Source: Alphaproteobacteria bacterium
GTDB lineage: Bacteria; Pseudomonadota; Alphaproteobacteria; Rs-D84
DNA length: 64,000 nt
NCBI GenBank assembly: GCA_017615655.1
Contig: JAFZZS010000012.1
Location: forward strand, 1-64,000
Direction of reading: 5' to 3'
Shown: positions 23,135 to 31,456 of the stretch, one piece after another
How positions within the stretch are numbered: the stretch's first letter is position 1
How the letters are laid out: each line of letters begins with the position of its first letter
Notes under the pieces: model-generated
What the model was told of the DNA's origin: nothing
The model's database searches: none
What the model saw: the letters and a program-made list of their open reading frames with translations, nothing else
Position numbers and translations under genes: made by a program

Positions 23135-23158
23135 GCTAACACTTACACTAAACACTTA

Positions 23159-25564
23159 TCACTTTTTAACCACAAAATTCACCAACTTTTTTGGTACAAC
23201 AATTGTTTTTATAATTTCGGCGCCATCAATTTTCGCACCCGCTGCCGCACGCGCCAATGCAATCAGTTCTTCGTTTTCGGCGGTTAAATTGGCCGTAAAT
23301 TCGGCAACGCGTTTTCCGTTTATTGTTACCGCAAATGTGGTGGTGGTTTGCACCAATTTTGAGGCATCAAATGTCGGCCATGGCTCGAATACCAACATAT
23401 CTTTATGTCCCATTTTTTCCCACATTTCTTCAGTTAAATGCGGCGCAAATGGATTTAGCATCTGAATCAGCACTTCGTACGCGCGTCGCGGCATTTTACC
23501 ACCACTAAACGCGTTCAAGAATTCCATCATCGCCGAAATCGCAGTATTAAATTTCATACCGTCCAAACGTTCGGTAACATCGGCAATTAAACGGTTTACC
23601 AACACATCCTGTTCGTCCGTTAATGCATCATCGGTTAAATTATCCGAAACTGATTCCACACGCCGCAAGAAACGTTCAACCCCACGCAGTGTATCTTCGG
23701 ACCAATTCATATTATTTTGTTCCCACGGTGCCAGGTAAAGAATCGCCAAACGGCACGCATCCGCACCAACGCGACTAACCACCTCTGACGATGGAACAAC
23801 ATTCCCGCGCGATTTGGACATCTTTTGCCCATCCGCGCCCATAATCAGACCGTTACTTGTGCGCTTTTTATATGGTTCCACGCCCGGAACATATCCCAAA
23901 TCCGCCAATGCCTTGTACCAAAAACGTGAATAGAGCAGGTGACGTGTTGTATGTTCCATACCGCCATTATAATGATCAACCGGCATCCATTTATCTAACT
24001 GCGCCCGTGAACAAAATTCTTTATCATTGCGCGGATCCAGATAGCGCATAAAATACCACGAAGACCCCGCCCATTGTGGCATAGTATCCGTTTCACGACG
24101 GGCATCACCACCACAGCACGGACATTTTGTCTTAATCCAATCAGTTGCGCGTGCCAATGGACTTTCGCCCGTATCAGTTGGTTTATAGTCTTCCATATGC
24201 GGTTGAAGCAACGGCAATTCGGATTCGTTTATTGGTTGCCAACCACATTTTTCGCAATACACCATTGGGATTGGTTCACCCCAATACATTTGACGTGAAA
24301 AACCCCAATCTTTCAATTTATATTTCTTGGTACCACGTGCAAATCCGTGTTCAGAACCATATTTAATTGCGGTTGCAATCGCGGTTTCTTTATCCATACC
24401 GTCCAAGAATTCTGAATTGATATGCGTGCCATCGCCTTCCCAAACTTTATCAGGTTCGCCACCCGCAAGAACAGGGATAATTTCAAGCCCGAACTTTTTC
24501 GCAAAGTCCCAGTCGCGTGAATCGTGCGCCGGCACCGCCATAATCGCACCGAACCCATAATCCGCCAAGACATAGTCGGAAATAAAGATTGGTATTTCTT
24601 TGTTATTAAACGGATTTTTCGCCATTACACCTTCAAGTTTAACACCCGTTTTATCCTTGGTTATATCGGTGCGCTCTATTTCAGATTTTGCCTTGGCCGC
24701 GGCGATATATGCACGCGCCGCATCTGCGTTTGTAACGCGACCTTCGTCAATCCATTTTTTTACCAGTTTATGTTCCGGCGCAATAACACAGAATGTAACA
24801 CCGAATATGGTATCAACACGGGTTGTATAAACGGTCATGGTATCATCACCCACACGAAAATCTACATCGGCACCATACGAACGGCCAATCCAGTTTTCTT
24901 GCATAGTTTTTACTTTTTCTGGATAATCAACCAGTTTCAGATCGTCAATTAAACGATCTGCATATTTTGTAATAGCCAGATTCCATTGTAATTTCATCTT
25001 TTTTTCAACTGGTCCATGACACCGTTCGCAACAGCCGTCTTCCAATTCCTCGTTGGTAAGGTTCGTGCGACAATTCGGGCACCAATTCATCGGTAATTCA
25101 GATTTATATGCCAAACCCGCCTTAAAGAATTGTATAAACATCCATTGGGTCCATTTAATATATTCTGGATCAGATGTCGCAATTTTGGAATCCGGATCAA
25201 AAGACAGACCCATAATTGAAATATCTTTTTCGAAAATCTTAATTAATTCCGCAACAGAATCACGTGGATGCTTGCCAATCTTGGTTGCGTATTTTTCAGA
25301 TGAAATCCCCATAGAATCATAACCAATTGGAAATAACACATCAAACCCACGCATACGTTTGTAACGTGCCATAACATCCATCCCAGTATAAGGCAACATA
25401 TGACCAACATGTAACCCCGACCCAGACGGGAAAGGAAATTCTATAAGATTATAATATTTCGGTTTAGAACCATCATTTTTCGGCACAAACGCACGCGCAT
25501 CTTGCCAACGGCGTTGCCATTTTGCGTCACGCTCAACTACTTTTTTTACATCATCTGTCGCCAT
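23159..25564 (-). CDS. leuS: Leucyl-tRNA synthetase
   Basis: LeuRS charges tRNA-Leu with leucine. The 801-residue product has HVGH (residues 52-55) for the class I HIGH motif and KMSKS in GADGQKMSKSRGN. The CP1 editing domain is present (VPAHDSRDWDFAKKF with its conserved Asp). Two Cys clusters (CPNCRTNL...CCERC; CEKCGW...CPCCGG) look like zinc sites. ATG 25564 is set by GGAG upstream. Some core motifs are unusual: GISSEKYATKIGKHP where most bacteria have a GLPAENAA-type motif, and HYNGGMEHTTRHLLYSRFW for the usual YVGGAEHA form. This suggests a divergent lineage or transfer, but the enzyme looks intact. Confidence 0.95.
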   Translation of the reverse strand: MATDDVKKVVERDAKWQRRWQDARAFVPKNDGSKPKYYNLIEFPFPSGSGLHVGHMLPYTGMDVMARYKRMRGFDVLFPIGYDSMGISSEKYATKIGKHPRDSVAELIKIFEKDISIMGLSFDPDSKIATSDPEYIKWTQWMFIQFFKAGLAYKSELPMNWCPNCRTNLTNEELEDGCCERCHGPVEKKMKLQWNLAITKYADRLIDDLKLVDYPEKVKTMQENWIGRSYGADVDFRVGDDTMTVYTTRVDTIFGVTFCVIAPEHKLVKKWIDEGRVTNADAARAYIAAAKAKSEIERTDITKDKTGVKLEGVMAKNPFNNKEIPIFISDYVLADYGFGAIMAVPAHDSRDWDFAKKFGLEIIPVLAGGEPDKVWEGDGTHINSEFLDGMDKETAIATAIKYGSEHGFARGTKKYKLKDWGFSRQMYWGEPIPMVYCEKCGWQPINESELPLLQPHMEDYKPTDTGESPLARATDWIKTKCPCCGGDARRETDTMPQWAGSSWYFMRYLDPRNDKEFCSRAQLDKWMPVDHYNGGMEHTTRHLLYSRFWYKALADLGYVPGVEPYKKRTSNGLIMGADGQKMSKSRGNVVPSSEVVSRVGADACRLAILYLAPWEQNNMNWSEDTLRGVERFLRRVESVSDNLTDDALTDEQDVLVNRLIADVTERLDGMKFNTAISAMMEFLNAFSGGKMPRRAYEVLIQMLNPFAPHLTEEMWEKMGHKDMLVFEPWPTFDASKLVQTTTTFAVTINGKRVAEFTANLTAENEELIALARAAAGAKIDGAEIIKTIVVPKKLVNFVVKK

Positions 25565-25653
25565 TTTAACTACTCCATATATAAAATACGCAAGGGGAAG
25601 GTTAGCAAAAAAGCATAAAACTTTCAAGTTTTTTGTATCCAGAAGAAAATTTT

Positions 25654-25675
25654 ATACGGTATTATTTTACCGTAT
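25654..25675. promoter_or_regulatory. Inverted repeat in the leuS-rplM divergent region
   Basis: Arms ATACGGTA (25654-25661) and TACCGTAT (25668-25675) with a 6-base loop, just upstream of the rplM -35 box. Could be an operator or a transcript hairpin. Confidence 0.35.
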
Positions 25676-25684
25676 TGTTTTTTC

Positions 25685-25713
25685 TTGACTTTTCTGCGGA
25701 CTTGCGACATAAT
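25685..25713 (+). promoter_or_regulatory. rplM-rpsI promoter
   Basis: TTGACT (25685-25690) and CATAAT (25708-25713), spacer 17. Leader of about 33 bases to rplM with AAAGG before the ATG. Confidence 0.65.
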
Positions 25714-25752
25714 AGGGCGAACTTTTTAATAAACAACAAAGGTAAAACAAAA

Positions 25753-26226
25753 ATGGCAGCGACAAAATCGTTAAAAAAGTGTGAATTGGACGCCAAATGG
25801 TATCTGATTGACGCGACTGATTGCACGCTGGGACGTCTAGCGGCATATACCGCGAACATCTTACGCGGCAAGAACAAGGCCACATGGACACCGAACATGG
25901 ATTGCGGTGACCATGTAATCATCATTAATGCGGACAAGGTCGCATTATCTGGGACCAAGGCCGACAAAACAAAATTCTATTGGCATACAACGTATCCTGG
26001 CGGAATCAAGGAACGCACCCTTGGTCAAATGCGCAGTGAAAAGCCAACTGTGTTGGTTAAAAATGCTGTGAAACGCATGATGGGGCGCCGCACCGCAGTT
26101 GCATTGGCAGATAAACGTTTGACCAAATTGCACGTTTACGCTGGCGCGGAACACAAACACGCTGCACAAAATCCAGTTGTAATTGATTTTGCAGGATTAA
26201 ATCGTAAAAACAAAAGGGGCGAATAA
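25753..26226 (+). CDS. rplM: 50S ribosomal protein L13
   Basis: 157 residues. Family marks: [65 protein letters not shown], and VKRMM..(L13 usually VRGMLP). L13 is an early assembly protein of the large subunit and lies at the canonical rplM-rpsI locus. ATG 25753 is used; the longer upstream frame overlaps the promoter. Its stop codon shares one base with the rpsI start. Confidence 0.95.
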   Translation: MAATKSLKKCELDAKWYLIDATDCTLGRLAAYTANILRGKNKATWTPNMDCGDHVIIINADKVALSGTKADKTKFYWHTTYPGGIKERTLGQMRSEKPTVLVKNAVKRMMGRRTAVALADKRLTKLHVYAGAEHKHAAQNPVVIDFAGLNRKNKRGE

Positions 26227-26783
26227 TGGCAACTGAAACAAAAAAAACAACCGCCACGAAAAAGGCGACAACCGCTAAAAAAACTGCCCCTGCAACCAAG
26301 AAAGTTGCGGCGGCAAAGCCTGCTGCAAAGGCCACAACAACAAAAACCGTGGCTAAACCGGCTAAAACTGCTGTTGCAGTTTCTACACCTAAATTAGACA
26401 AGGCTATTTATGCCACCGGAAAACGTAAAGATTCTATTGCCCGCGTATACCTTATGCCAGGCAAGGGCAAAATTGTTATCAATGAACGCCCAATGCAAGA
26501 ATATTTCCGTCGCCCAGTGTTGCAAATGATTTTAAACCAACCATTTGCGGTCACTAAACGCGAAGGCGCATATGATGCATTCGTAATGGTTACGGGCGGT
26601 GGTCTTTCAGGTCAGGCCGGCGCTGTGAAACATGGCTTGTCAAAAGCATTAGAAAAATCAGAACCGGATTTACGTGCCGCGTTAAAGGCCGCTGGATTCT
26701 TGACTCGCGATAGTCGTGTTGTTGAACGCAAGCACTATGGTTTCCGCAAGGCACGTCGCTCAACTCAATTCAGCAAACGTTAA
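26226..26783 (+). CDS. rpsI: 30S ribosomal protein S9 with long basic N-terminal extension
   Basis: The S9 core starts near residue 58 ([20 protein letters not shown]) and ends with the conserved RRSTQFSKR tail that reaches the P-site t[22 protein letters not shown] is also typical. The first ~55 residues are an Ala/Lys/Thr/Pro-rich low-complexity extension ([16 protein letters not shown]) absent from ordinary S9 proteins, which makes it 185 residues. Similar Lys/Ala-rich segments occur in GcrA here. ATG 26226 overlaps the rplM stop, and no better downstream start with Shine-Dalgarno is seen. Confidence 0.94.
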   Translation: MATETKKTTATKKATTAKKTAPATKKVAAAKPAAKATTTKTVAKPAKTAVAVSTPKLDKAIYATGKRKDSIARVYLMPGKGKIVINERPMQEYFRRPVLQMILNQPFAVTKREGAYDAFVMVTGGGLSGQAGAVKHGLSKALEKSEPDLRAALKAAGFLTRDSRVVERKHYGFRKARRSTQFSKR

Positions 26784-26807
26784 TATGCTGGGGATTGCGA
26801 ACATATC

Positions 26808-26832
26808 AAAACCGCCTTTATCGGCGGTTTTT
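26808..26832 (+). terminator. rplM-rpsI terminator
   Basis: Hairpin AAAACCGCC / GGCGGTTTTT, 25 bases after the rpsI stop. Confidence 0.85.
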
Positions 26833-26853
26833 ATGTTCACAAAGGATTTTTTC

Positions 26854-26882
26854 TTGAATACATGGCATATATTTGATACATT
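26854..26882 (+). promoter_or_regulatory. Promoter predicting a leaderless mRNA
   Basis: TTGAAT (26854-26859) and TACATT (26877-26882), spacer 17; 9 bases to the ATG at 26892, no Shine-Dalgarno. Confidence 0.45.
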
Positions 26883-26891
26883 TTACTCACC

Positions 26892-27812
26892 ATGATTACT
26901 AATGAAATTCCGAATTTTTTGACCAAAAAATTTCCTAAATCCCAAATTAAATTCATCGGATCTGGGTCCGATTCTGATGCATATAAAATTGAATCCCGCG
27001 TTATAAGAATTCCGCATAATAATGCCAAGGATTTATACCTGCGCGAAGCCGCAATTTGTAATGCCATTAATAACCAAATGCATTTTAAAATTCCCCAAAT
27101 TACTATTCATACAGAACCAGATGGTTTATTATGGGTCGAACACGAGATGATTATGGGACATAAATGGTCGTGGCACAAGTTTATGTGGCAACCAATGCGC
27201 ATGAAAAATCTTGGACGATCACTGGCACAATTTATGGCTGAACTACACAGTATAAATACTCGACTAATCCCGGAAAAATTCCAAGAATCTATTCCATATC
27301 TGCGATTTGATGATTTTAAACCTTTTTTCAAGAAATATTTAACAGAATCTCAATTACGGGTATTTCAAAAAAATTATGAACGCATTTTGGCTTATCCTGT
27401 AAAAAAAAGAGATATGGTTCTGGTTCACCTTGGCATCAAAGGTCCTAATTCAGTTGTAGATTCTGATGGTAATTTAATAGGTGTTTTTGATTTTTGTAAT
27501 GCTGGCATATATGAACGTGAACGGGACATGGTTTTAATTGCGATGCTGGCCCCATATCCATTATGGCGGACATTTTCCTATGAATACCAACGCAAAACGA
27601 AAATAAAGCCTAATAAAAAACGCATATTCGATTTAATGAAGATTGAATTTTTGTGGTCTAAACGTTGGACTACACCAAACGGAACCATTCATGCGCCAAA
27701 CGAGCGTTTCTTGTTAAAAAACATTGGAGCAGCGATGGCGCATTTTCACCATCTGCCACCTGTATTTAAATGGTGGTGGTACTATGCGGCAAAACTGCGC
27801 AAACATGTCTAA
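26892..27812 (+). CDS. Aminoglycoside-phosphotransferase-like kinase fold protein lacking the catalytic Asp
   Basis: 306 residues with the APH/choline-kinase layout: a small lobe with GSGSDSDAYKIE (22-34) and VIRIPH (37-42), then the large lobe. The catalytic loop, normally HxDxxxxN, reads HLGIKGPN (179-186): the His and Asn are kept but Gly stands where the Asp should be. The metal-binding DF motif is kept (GVFDFCNAG, Asp 200). It is therefore either a pseudokinase or an enzyme with a shifted base. The C-terminal part is rich in Trp, Arg and Lys. Single gene after the rpsI terminator. Substrate unknown; antibiotic resistance should not be inferred. Confidence 0.75.
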   Translation: MITNEIPNFLTKKFPKSQIKFIGSGSDSDAYKIESRVIRIPHNNAKDLYLREAAICNAINNQMHFKIPQITIHTEPDGLLWVEHEMIMGHKWSWHKFMWQPMRMKNLGRSLAQFMAELHSINTRLIPEKFQESIPYLRFDDFKPFFKKYLTESQLRVFQKNYERILAYPVKKRDMVLVHLGIKGPNSVVDSDGNLIGVFDFCNAGIYERERDMVLIAMLAPYPLWRTFSYEYQRKTKIKPNKKRIFDLMKIEFLWSKRWTTPNGTIHAPNERFLLKNIGAAMAHFHHLPPVFKWWWYYAAKLRKHV

Positions 27813-27819
27813 GTTTCTA

Positions 27820-27848
27820 TTGAATTTATAAAAATTTATGTGTATACT
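27820..27848 (+). promoter_or_regulatory. tig promoter
   Basis: TTGAAT (27820-27825) and TATACT (27843-27848), spacer 17; leader about 30 bases with AAAGGA before the ATG. Confidence 0.6.
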
Positions 27849-27884
27849 GCCACAGCAAACTAATCAGGCAAAGGACATTAAAAG

Positions 27885-29192
27885 ATGATTAAAAAAGAAA
27901 AAATCAAAGATTTACATTATTCTGTCAATGGTTTTTTAACCGCAAAAGAGGTTCAAACAGCGGCAGATGAAGTTTTGCAAAAATTTGGCAAAGACGTTAA
28001 AATGCCGGGATTTCGTGCCGGACATGTTCCTCTTTCGGTATTACGCCAGAAATATAATGCATCTGCCATGGGCGAAGCGATTGATAAACTTATGAATGCA
28101 GATTTAGAAAAATATGCAACCGACAAAAAAATCCGTCTTGCCGGCAGTCCCAAGGCCGATTTATCCGGATGGGAAATTGGTAAAGACGTTGAATATACAT
28201 TAGAATTTGATATTTTACCGACATTACCAACCATGGATTTAGAAAAAATTACTTTGACTAAAAAAGTTACAAAATTAGACGAATCCGAGGTTGATAAAGC
28301 AATTGAAAATCTGCGCCGCAGCCGCAGCACCGCTGAAAAACAGGCCGCCGCATACAAGGCCAAAGATGGTGATACCGCGGTTATCGACTTTACCGGATAT
28401 ATTGGCAACACCGCATTCGAAGGGGGCGCCGCAAAAATGCATCATTTAGTATTGGGCTCAGGCGCATTTATTCCGGGATTCGAAGACCAAATTATTGGTC
28501 ACAAGGCGGGCGATGAATTTGATGTTAATGTAAAGTTTCCAAAAGATTATCACGCCGACAATCTGGCGGGCAAGGCCGCACGTTTTGCGGTTGTTCTGCA
28601 CGAAGTTCGCAAACATGTATTGCCTGAATTAAATGATGAGTTTGCAAAAACAGTTGGTCAAGAAACCATTGAAAAATTACGTGAACATATCCGCAATATC
28701 TTGAATGAACAGTATGACGAGGCATCAAAACAGGAAATGCGTAATGAATTATTGGATACACTGGCCGACAAAGTAAAACTGGATTTACCAGAAACCCTGG
28801 TTGAACAAGAACTGCAGATGGCACGTCACGAACACGAACACCATCATGAACATTGTGACGGTAAATGTGAAGACCACAAATTTGATGAAAAGAAAGAACG
28901 CAAAGAGGCAGAACGTCGCGTAAAACTGGGGCTTATTTTGGCGGAATGGGGTACACAAAATAAAATCGAAGTTACACGGGACGACATGCAACAGGCTATT
29001 TGGGCCGAAGCGGCACGCTATCCAGATCCAAAACAAGTCTTTGAATTCTATAATAAAAACCAAAATGCGGTCACCATGCTGCGTGGGATGATTTTTGAAC
29101 GCAAGGCACTGGATGCAATGTTGACACATGTTAAAACGAAAGAAAAATCTGTTAAACCAACAGAATTATTTCAACAAGCCAAGGCAAAATAA
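27885..29192 (+). CDS. tig: Trigger factor, with a His/Cys-rich insert
   Basis: Trigger factor is the ribosome-bound chaperone and prolyl isomerase. The 435-residue product has the N-terminal ribosome-binding domain (MPGFRAGHVPLSVLRQKYN, the FRxGxxP signature), the FKBP-type domain (DTAVIDFTGYIGNTAFEGG, PGFEDQIIGHKAGDEF) and the helical C-terminal arms. An insert at ~residues 314-332 (HEHEHHHEHCDGKCEDH) sits in the C-terminal domain at the usual position after the MARHE-like helix and could bind metal ions; this is unusual. It stands alone, without clpP-clpX downstream. Confidence 0.95.
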   Translation: MIKKEKIKDLHYSVNGFLTAKEVQTAADEVLQKFGKDVKMPGFRAGHVPLSVLRQKYNASAMGEAIDKLMNADLEKYATDKKIRLAGSPKADLSGWEIGKDVEYTLEFDILPTLPTMDLEKITLTKKVTKLDESEVDKAIENLRRSRSTAEKQAAAYKAKDGDTAVIDFTGYIGNTAFEGGAAKMHHLVLGSGAFIPGFEDQIIGHKAGDEFDVNVKFPKDYHADNLAGKAARFAVVLHEVRKHVLPELNDEFAKTVGQETIEKLREHIRNILNEQYDEASKQEMRNELLDTLADKVKLDLPETLVEQELQMARHEHEHHHEHCDGKCEDHKFDEKKERKEAERRVKLGLILAEWGTQNKIEVTRDDMQQAIWAEAARYPDPKQVFEFYNKNQNAVTMLRGMIFERKALDAMLTHVKTKEKSVKPTELFQQAKAK

Positions 29193-29208
29193 GCCAAATG
29201 CTAGAATC

Positions 29209-29247
29209 TAAAAAACCGCCCAAAGAGTAGGGCGGTTTTTTTATTTT
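29209..29247. terminator. Terminator after tig (bidirectional)
   Basis: Stem AAAACCGCCC / GGGCGGTTTT followed by T-rich sequence, between the convergent tig and Cys-rich gene ends. Confidence 0.85.
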
Positions 29248-29267
29248 TAATAATGTATATCAACAAA

Positions 29268-30302
29268 TTATCCGCCATTACCACTGCACACGCTGCCCGA
29301 TAGTGTAAAAGTACCGGTATCATCAGTATAGCTAACACTATCATCAATCTCACATTGTGATGCACTTGTTGCGCCACTAACAGTAATCGTATGATACGCA
29401 TCAACACAAGATGCTCGACAATTATCAACTACATCTGTTTGTGCCCAAGAAAAATCTATTTCGCAACCAGTCGCATAATACGGCGCAGTAACTGTAGCAC
29501 ACTTCCACACACCCCAACCAGGTTGATGACTTACTGGATAATGCATAATCGATACCCCACCCACAGTACTGGTCGCATCTCCTACAACTGGCACTTTTCC
29601 TGCCTTACAATCACGACAGTAACGACGGGTTTGATTATATTTTATTTTACTTGTGGCAGATGAGATAAAATTTTCAGTTCGCTGATGAACCACAACCCCC
29701 GCATTGCAACCATCACTTTCAATACTAGTATTACTGCACTGACATGCCCCAACGTCCCAACTTGAATCATCCCAATTCGCAGTTCCTGTTTGATCCGCTT
29801 TGTTGCAAGTCCAGTTACCACTTCCACCATTAACAGTAACATCAAACTCACTACATGGACGAGAATTTTGATAACATACACCACTTTCAAGATGGCACGT
29901 ATCGGTTACCGCATAACCTGAAATCTGCCCACTGGTTACATGACACAAACTATATTTTGTACAACCACTACCTGCTGGACACCCAGAAACAATCTCTTGG
30001 CACTTAACTGTTCGCGGAGTTCCAGAATATACTAGATTATCCGGACATGTTGTATAACCTGGGCATGGATTTGGTCGGGGCGATCTACACCCATCACACG
30101 TATCATTAGGCACCAGCCCAGAGTCACAGGCCACACAATCGTAATTGTAATTTATACCATTTCCCATATCTTCAATCCACTCATAACAATATTCATTATC
30201 TGCACAAACCCCGCCACCACACGAACACGCACCCACCGCGTTACTAACAATAAAAACACACAAGAAACAAACAGATATAAAATATCGCAGTATGTTGTAC
30301 AT
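29268..30302 (-). CDS. Cys-rich secreted protein, function unknown
   Basis: 344 residues with a signal peptide (ILRYFISVCFLCVFIVSNAVGA). The mature part holds about 30 Cys, with short-spaced motifs at the start (ACSCGGGVC, EYCYEW, DCVACDSG, DTCDGCR) resembling EGF- or furin-like disulfide knots, and Gly/Ser/Thr-rich beta-strand-like sequence later. It ends with Gly and Asn and has no anchor. The start is either ATG 30302 or the adjacent GTG 30305; GAGAGGA lies upstream of both. It is a single-gene unit between two terminator/intergenic regions. No family recognised; a secreted or surface disulfide-rich protein is inferred. Confidence 0.7.
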   Translation of the reverse strand: MYNILRYFISVCFLCVFIVSNAVGACSCGGGVCADNEYCYEWIEDMGNGINYNYDCVACDSGLVPNDTCDGCRSPRPNPCPGYTTCPDNLVYSGTPRTVKCQEIVSGCPAGSGCTKYSLCHVTSGQISGYAVTDTCHLESGVCYQNSRPCSEFDVTVNGGSGNWTCNKADQTGTANWDDSSWDVGACQCSNTSIESDGCNAGVVVHQRTENFISSATSKIKYNQTRRYCRDCKAGKVPVVGDATSTVGGVSIMHYPVSHQPGWGVWKCATVTAPYYATGCEIDFSWAQTDVVDNCRASCVDAYHTITVSGATSASQCEIDDSVSYTDDTGTFTLSGSVCSGNGG

Positions 30303-30327
30303 CACAAAATTTCCTCTCTTGTTGGAA

Positions 30328-30357
30328 ATTATACCACCCCGTAAGATTTCGTTGCAA
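30328..30357 (-). promoter_or_regulatory. Promoter of the Cys-rich gene
   Basis: On the minus strand TTGCAA (30352-30357) and TATAAT (30328-30333), spacer 18. Confidence 0.55.
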
Positions 30358-30620
30358 GTGTTAAATTAGTTGAATTTTTAGAAAAATTCTATTTTTGTCA
30401 ACTTTTGACAAAATAGGGCACCAAGGGCCTACTTTTTTGACCATTTTGATCATTTTTTGACTTAAAAAAGCCTTAAAACCGCAGAAATCCGCCACTTTTT
30501 CAAAATTTTAGTAACAGAATAGGGCGAATTTTGCCATTTTTGCTTAAAACCACAAAAACACAACTATGAAAAACTCACAATCAACAAAAAAGAATTAATA
30601 TCGATAAATAACGATATAAT

Positions 30621-30829
30621 AGCGCACAAATTATTTTACGACGTATATTTACATGCTTCATATCGTTCCCGAGAGAACTCGATCAAAATAATTTCAACTA
30701 TATATTTATATGATTATGTGGCTAAGAGCGAGCAAATTATCTGGCGACATATATTTGTATGATTATCTCGCTTCTGTAAGAGCGAGCAAAATTATTTCAG
30801 GCGTATATTTGTATGACGAGCGCGCTGAG
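30621..30829. repeat. Four degenerate ~50-54-bp tandem repeats
   Basis: Units begin near 30621, 30675, 30726 and 30780. The core is GCGAGCAAAATTATTT, a GGCG-like spot, then ATATATTTGTATGATTAT. The last two units match best (GAGCGAGCAAATTAT and GAGCGAGCAAAATTAT). Each unit can fold back imperfectly because its GCGAG start is matched by CTCGC near its end. The units are adjacent and diverged, with no unique spacers, so this is not a CRISPR array. Confidence 0.6.
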
Positions 30830-30843
30830 AAAAGGTAATAAAT

Positions 30844-30920
30844 GCTGGGTTGCTCTCGCTGGATTTGAAGATATTCGAGCTTGCCAGTAGAACCCCTGGG
30901 ACACCAGCTCCATACCCAGT
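30844..30920. other. Possible structured RNA or conserved element
   Basis: A 77-base block of more even base composition inside AT-rich DNA. An outer stem CTGGGT (30845-30850) / ACCCAG (30914-30919) closes inner pairings: GCTGG / CCAG (near 30858 and 30884) and the hairpin CTGG GACA CCAG (30895-30906). I do not recognise it as 6S, SRP, tmRNA or RNase P RNA. A minus-strand open frame also crosses it, so a coding remnant is possible. Confidence 0.35.
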
Positions 30921-31456
30921 CATCTTGATGAGATTATAATTAGTCAAAAGAAAATATCAACCCTCTTTATATTCAAAACTATACATAATATATATTATGC
31001 GCCTTTGCTATACTTTGTAAAACACATTACCCTACGCAACCAAAAACACAACAAAAGAACAAAAAAAATGAAACTTAACCATTCGACAACAACGATCATT
31101 AGTATTATCATAAAAACACTTCTATATAAAATAAATATGAGGAACCATAATAAAAAAATATTTTTTTACATTTCATTTTATTTTTATATTTATTGCTATC
31201 AAAAAATCCCACAAAACACGCAGAAAAACACCATTTTTTACCCGTATCACACCCAAATACACAAGGTTGCCCTATTTCTTAAACTCGCATATTATAATAT
31301 CAAACTAACATCTCAATTATACTACATAATTTTAATTTTTCAATTTTTGCTAAAAAACGCTGATTTTCGGCATTTTTTGCCCATTTTTTGATAAAAACAC
31401 ATAAAAACAGGTTGCCAAAAACAACCCATTTTCGTAATTACATATTAAATATTATT

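Larger units (their letters stand above)
30358..31456. other. 1.1-kb gene-free AT-rich region
   Basis: No supportable gene; the one longer frame (31005-31391) is low-complexity Ile/Tyr/Lys/Asn sequence typical of AT-rich non-coding DNA. The left part has two adjacent palindromes: GAATTTTT/AAAAATTC (30372-30389) and TTTTGTCAA/TTGACAAAA (30393-30413). Words like TAGGGC recur near 30413 and 30531, and GCCCTA at 31270. In the middle are degenerate repeats and one less AT-rich structured block, listed separately. From 30950 to 31456 I see only AT-rich sequence with T-tracts. Confidence 0.6.

Noticed and set aside
26892-27812. Aminoglycoside resistance phosphotransferase
   Set aside because: Only the fold is similar, and the catalytic Asp is missing; resistance is not supported.
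30621-30829. CRISPR array
   Set aside because: Units are degenerate and contiguous without equal-length unique spacers, and no cas genes are in the window.
31005-31391. 128-codon open frame in the gene-free region
   Set aside because: Low-complexity Ile/Tyr/Lys/Asn composition expected from AT-rich DNA, no Shine-Dalgarno and no recognisable domain.
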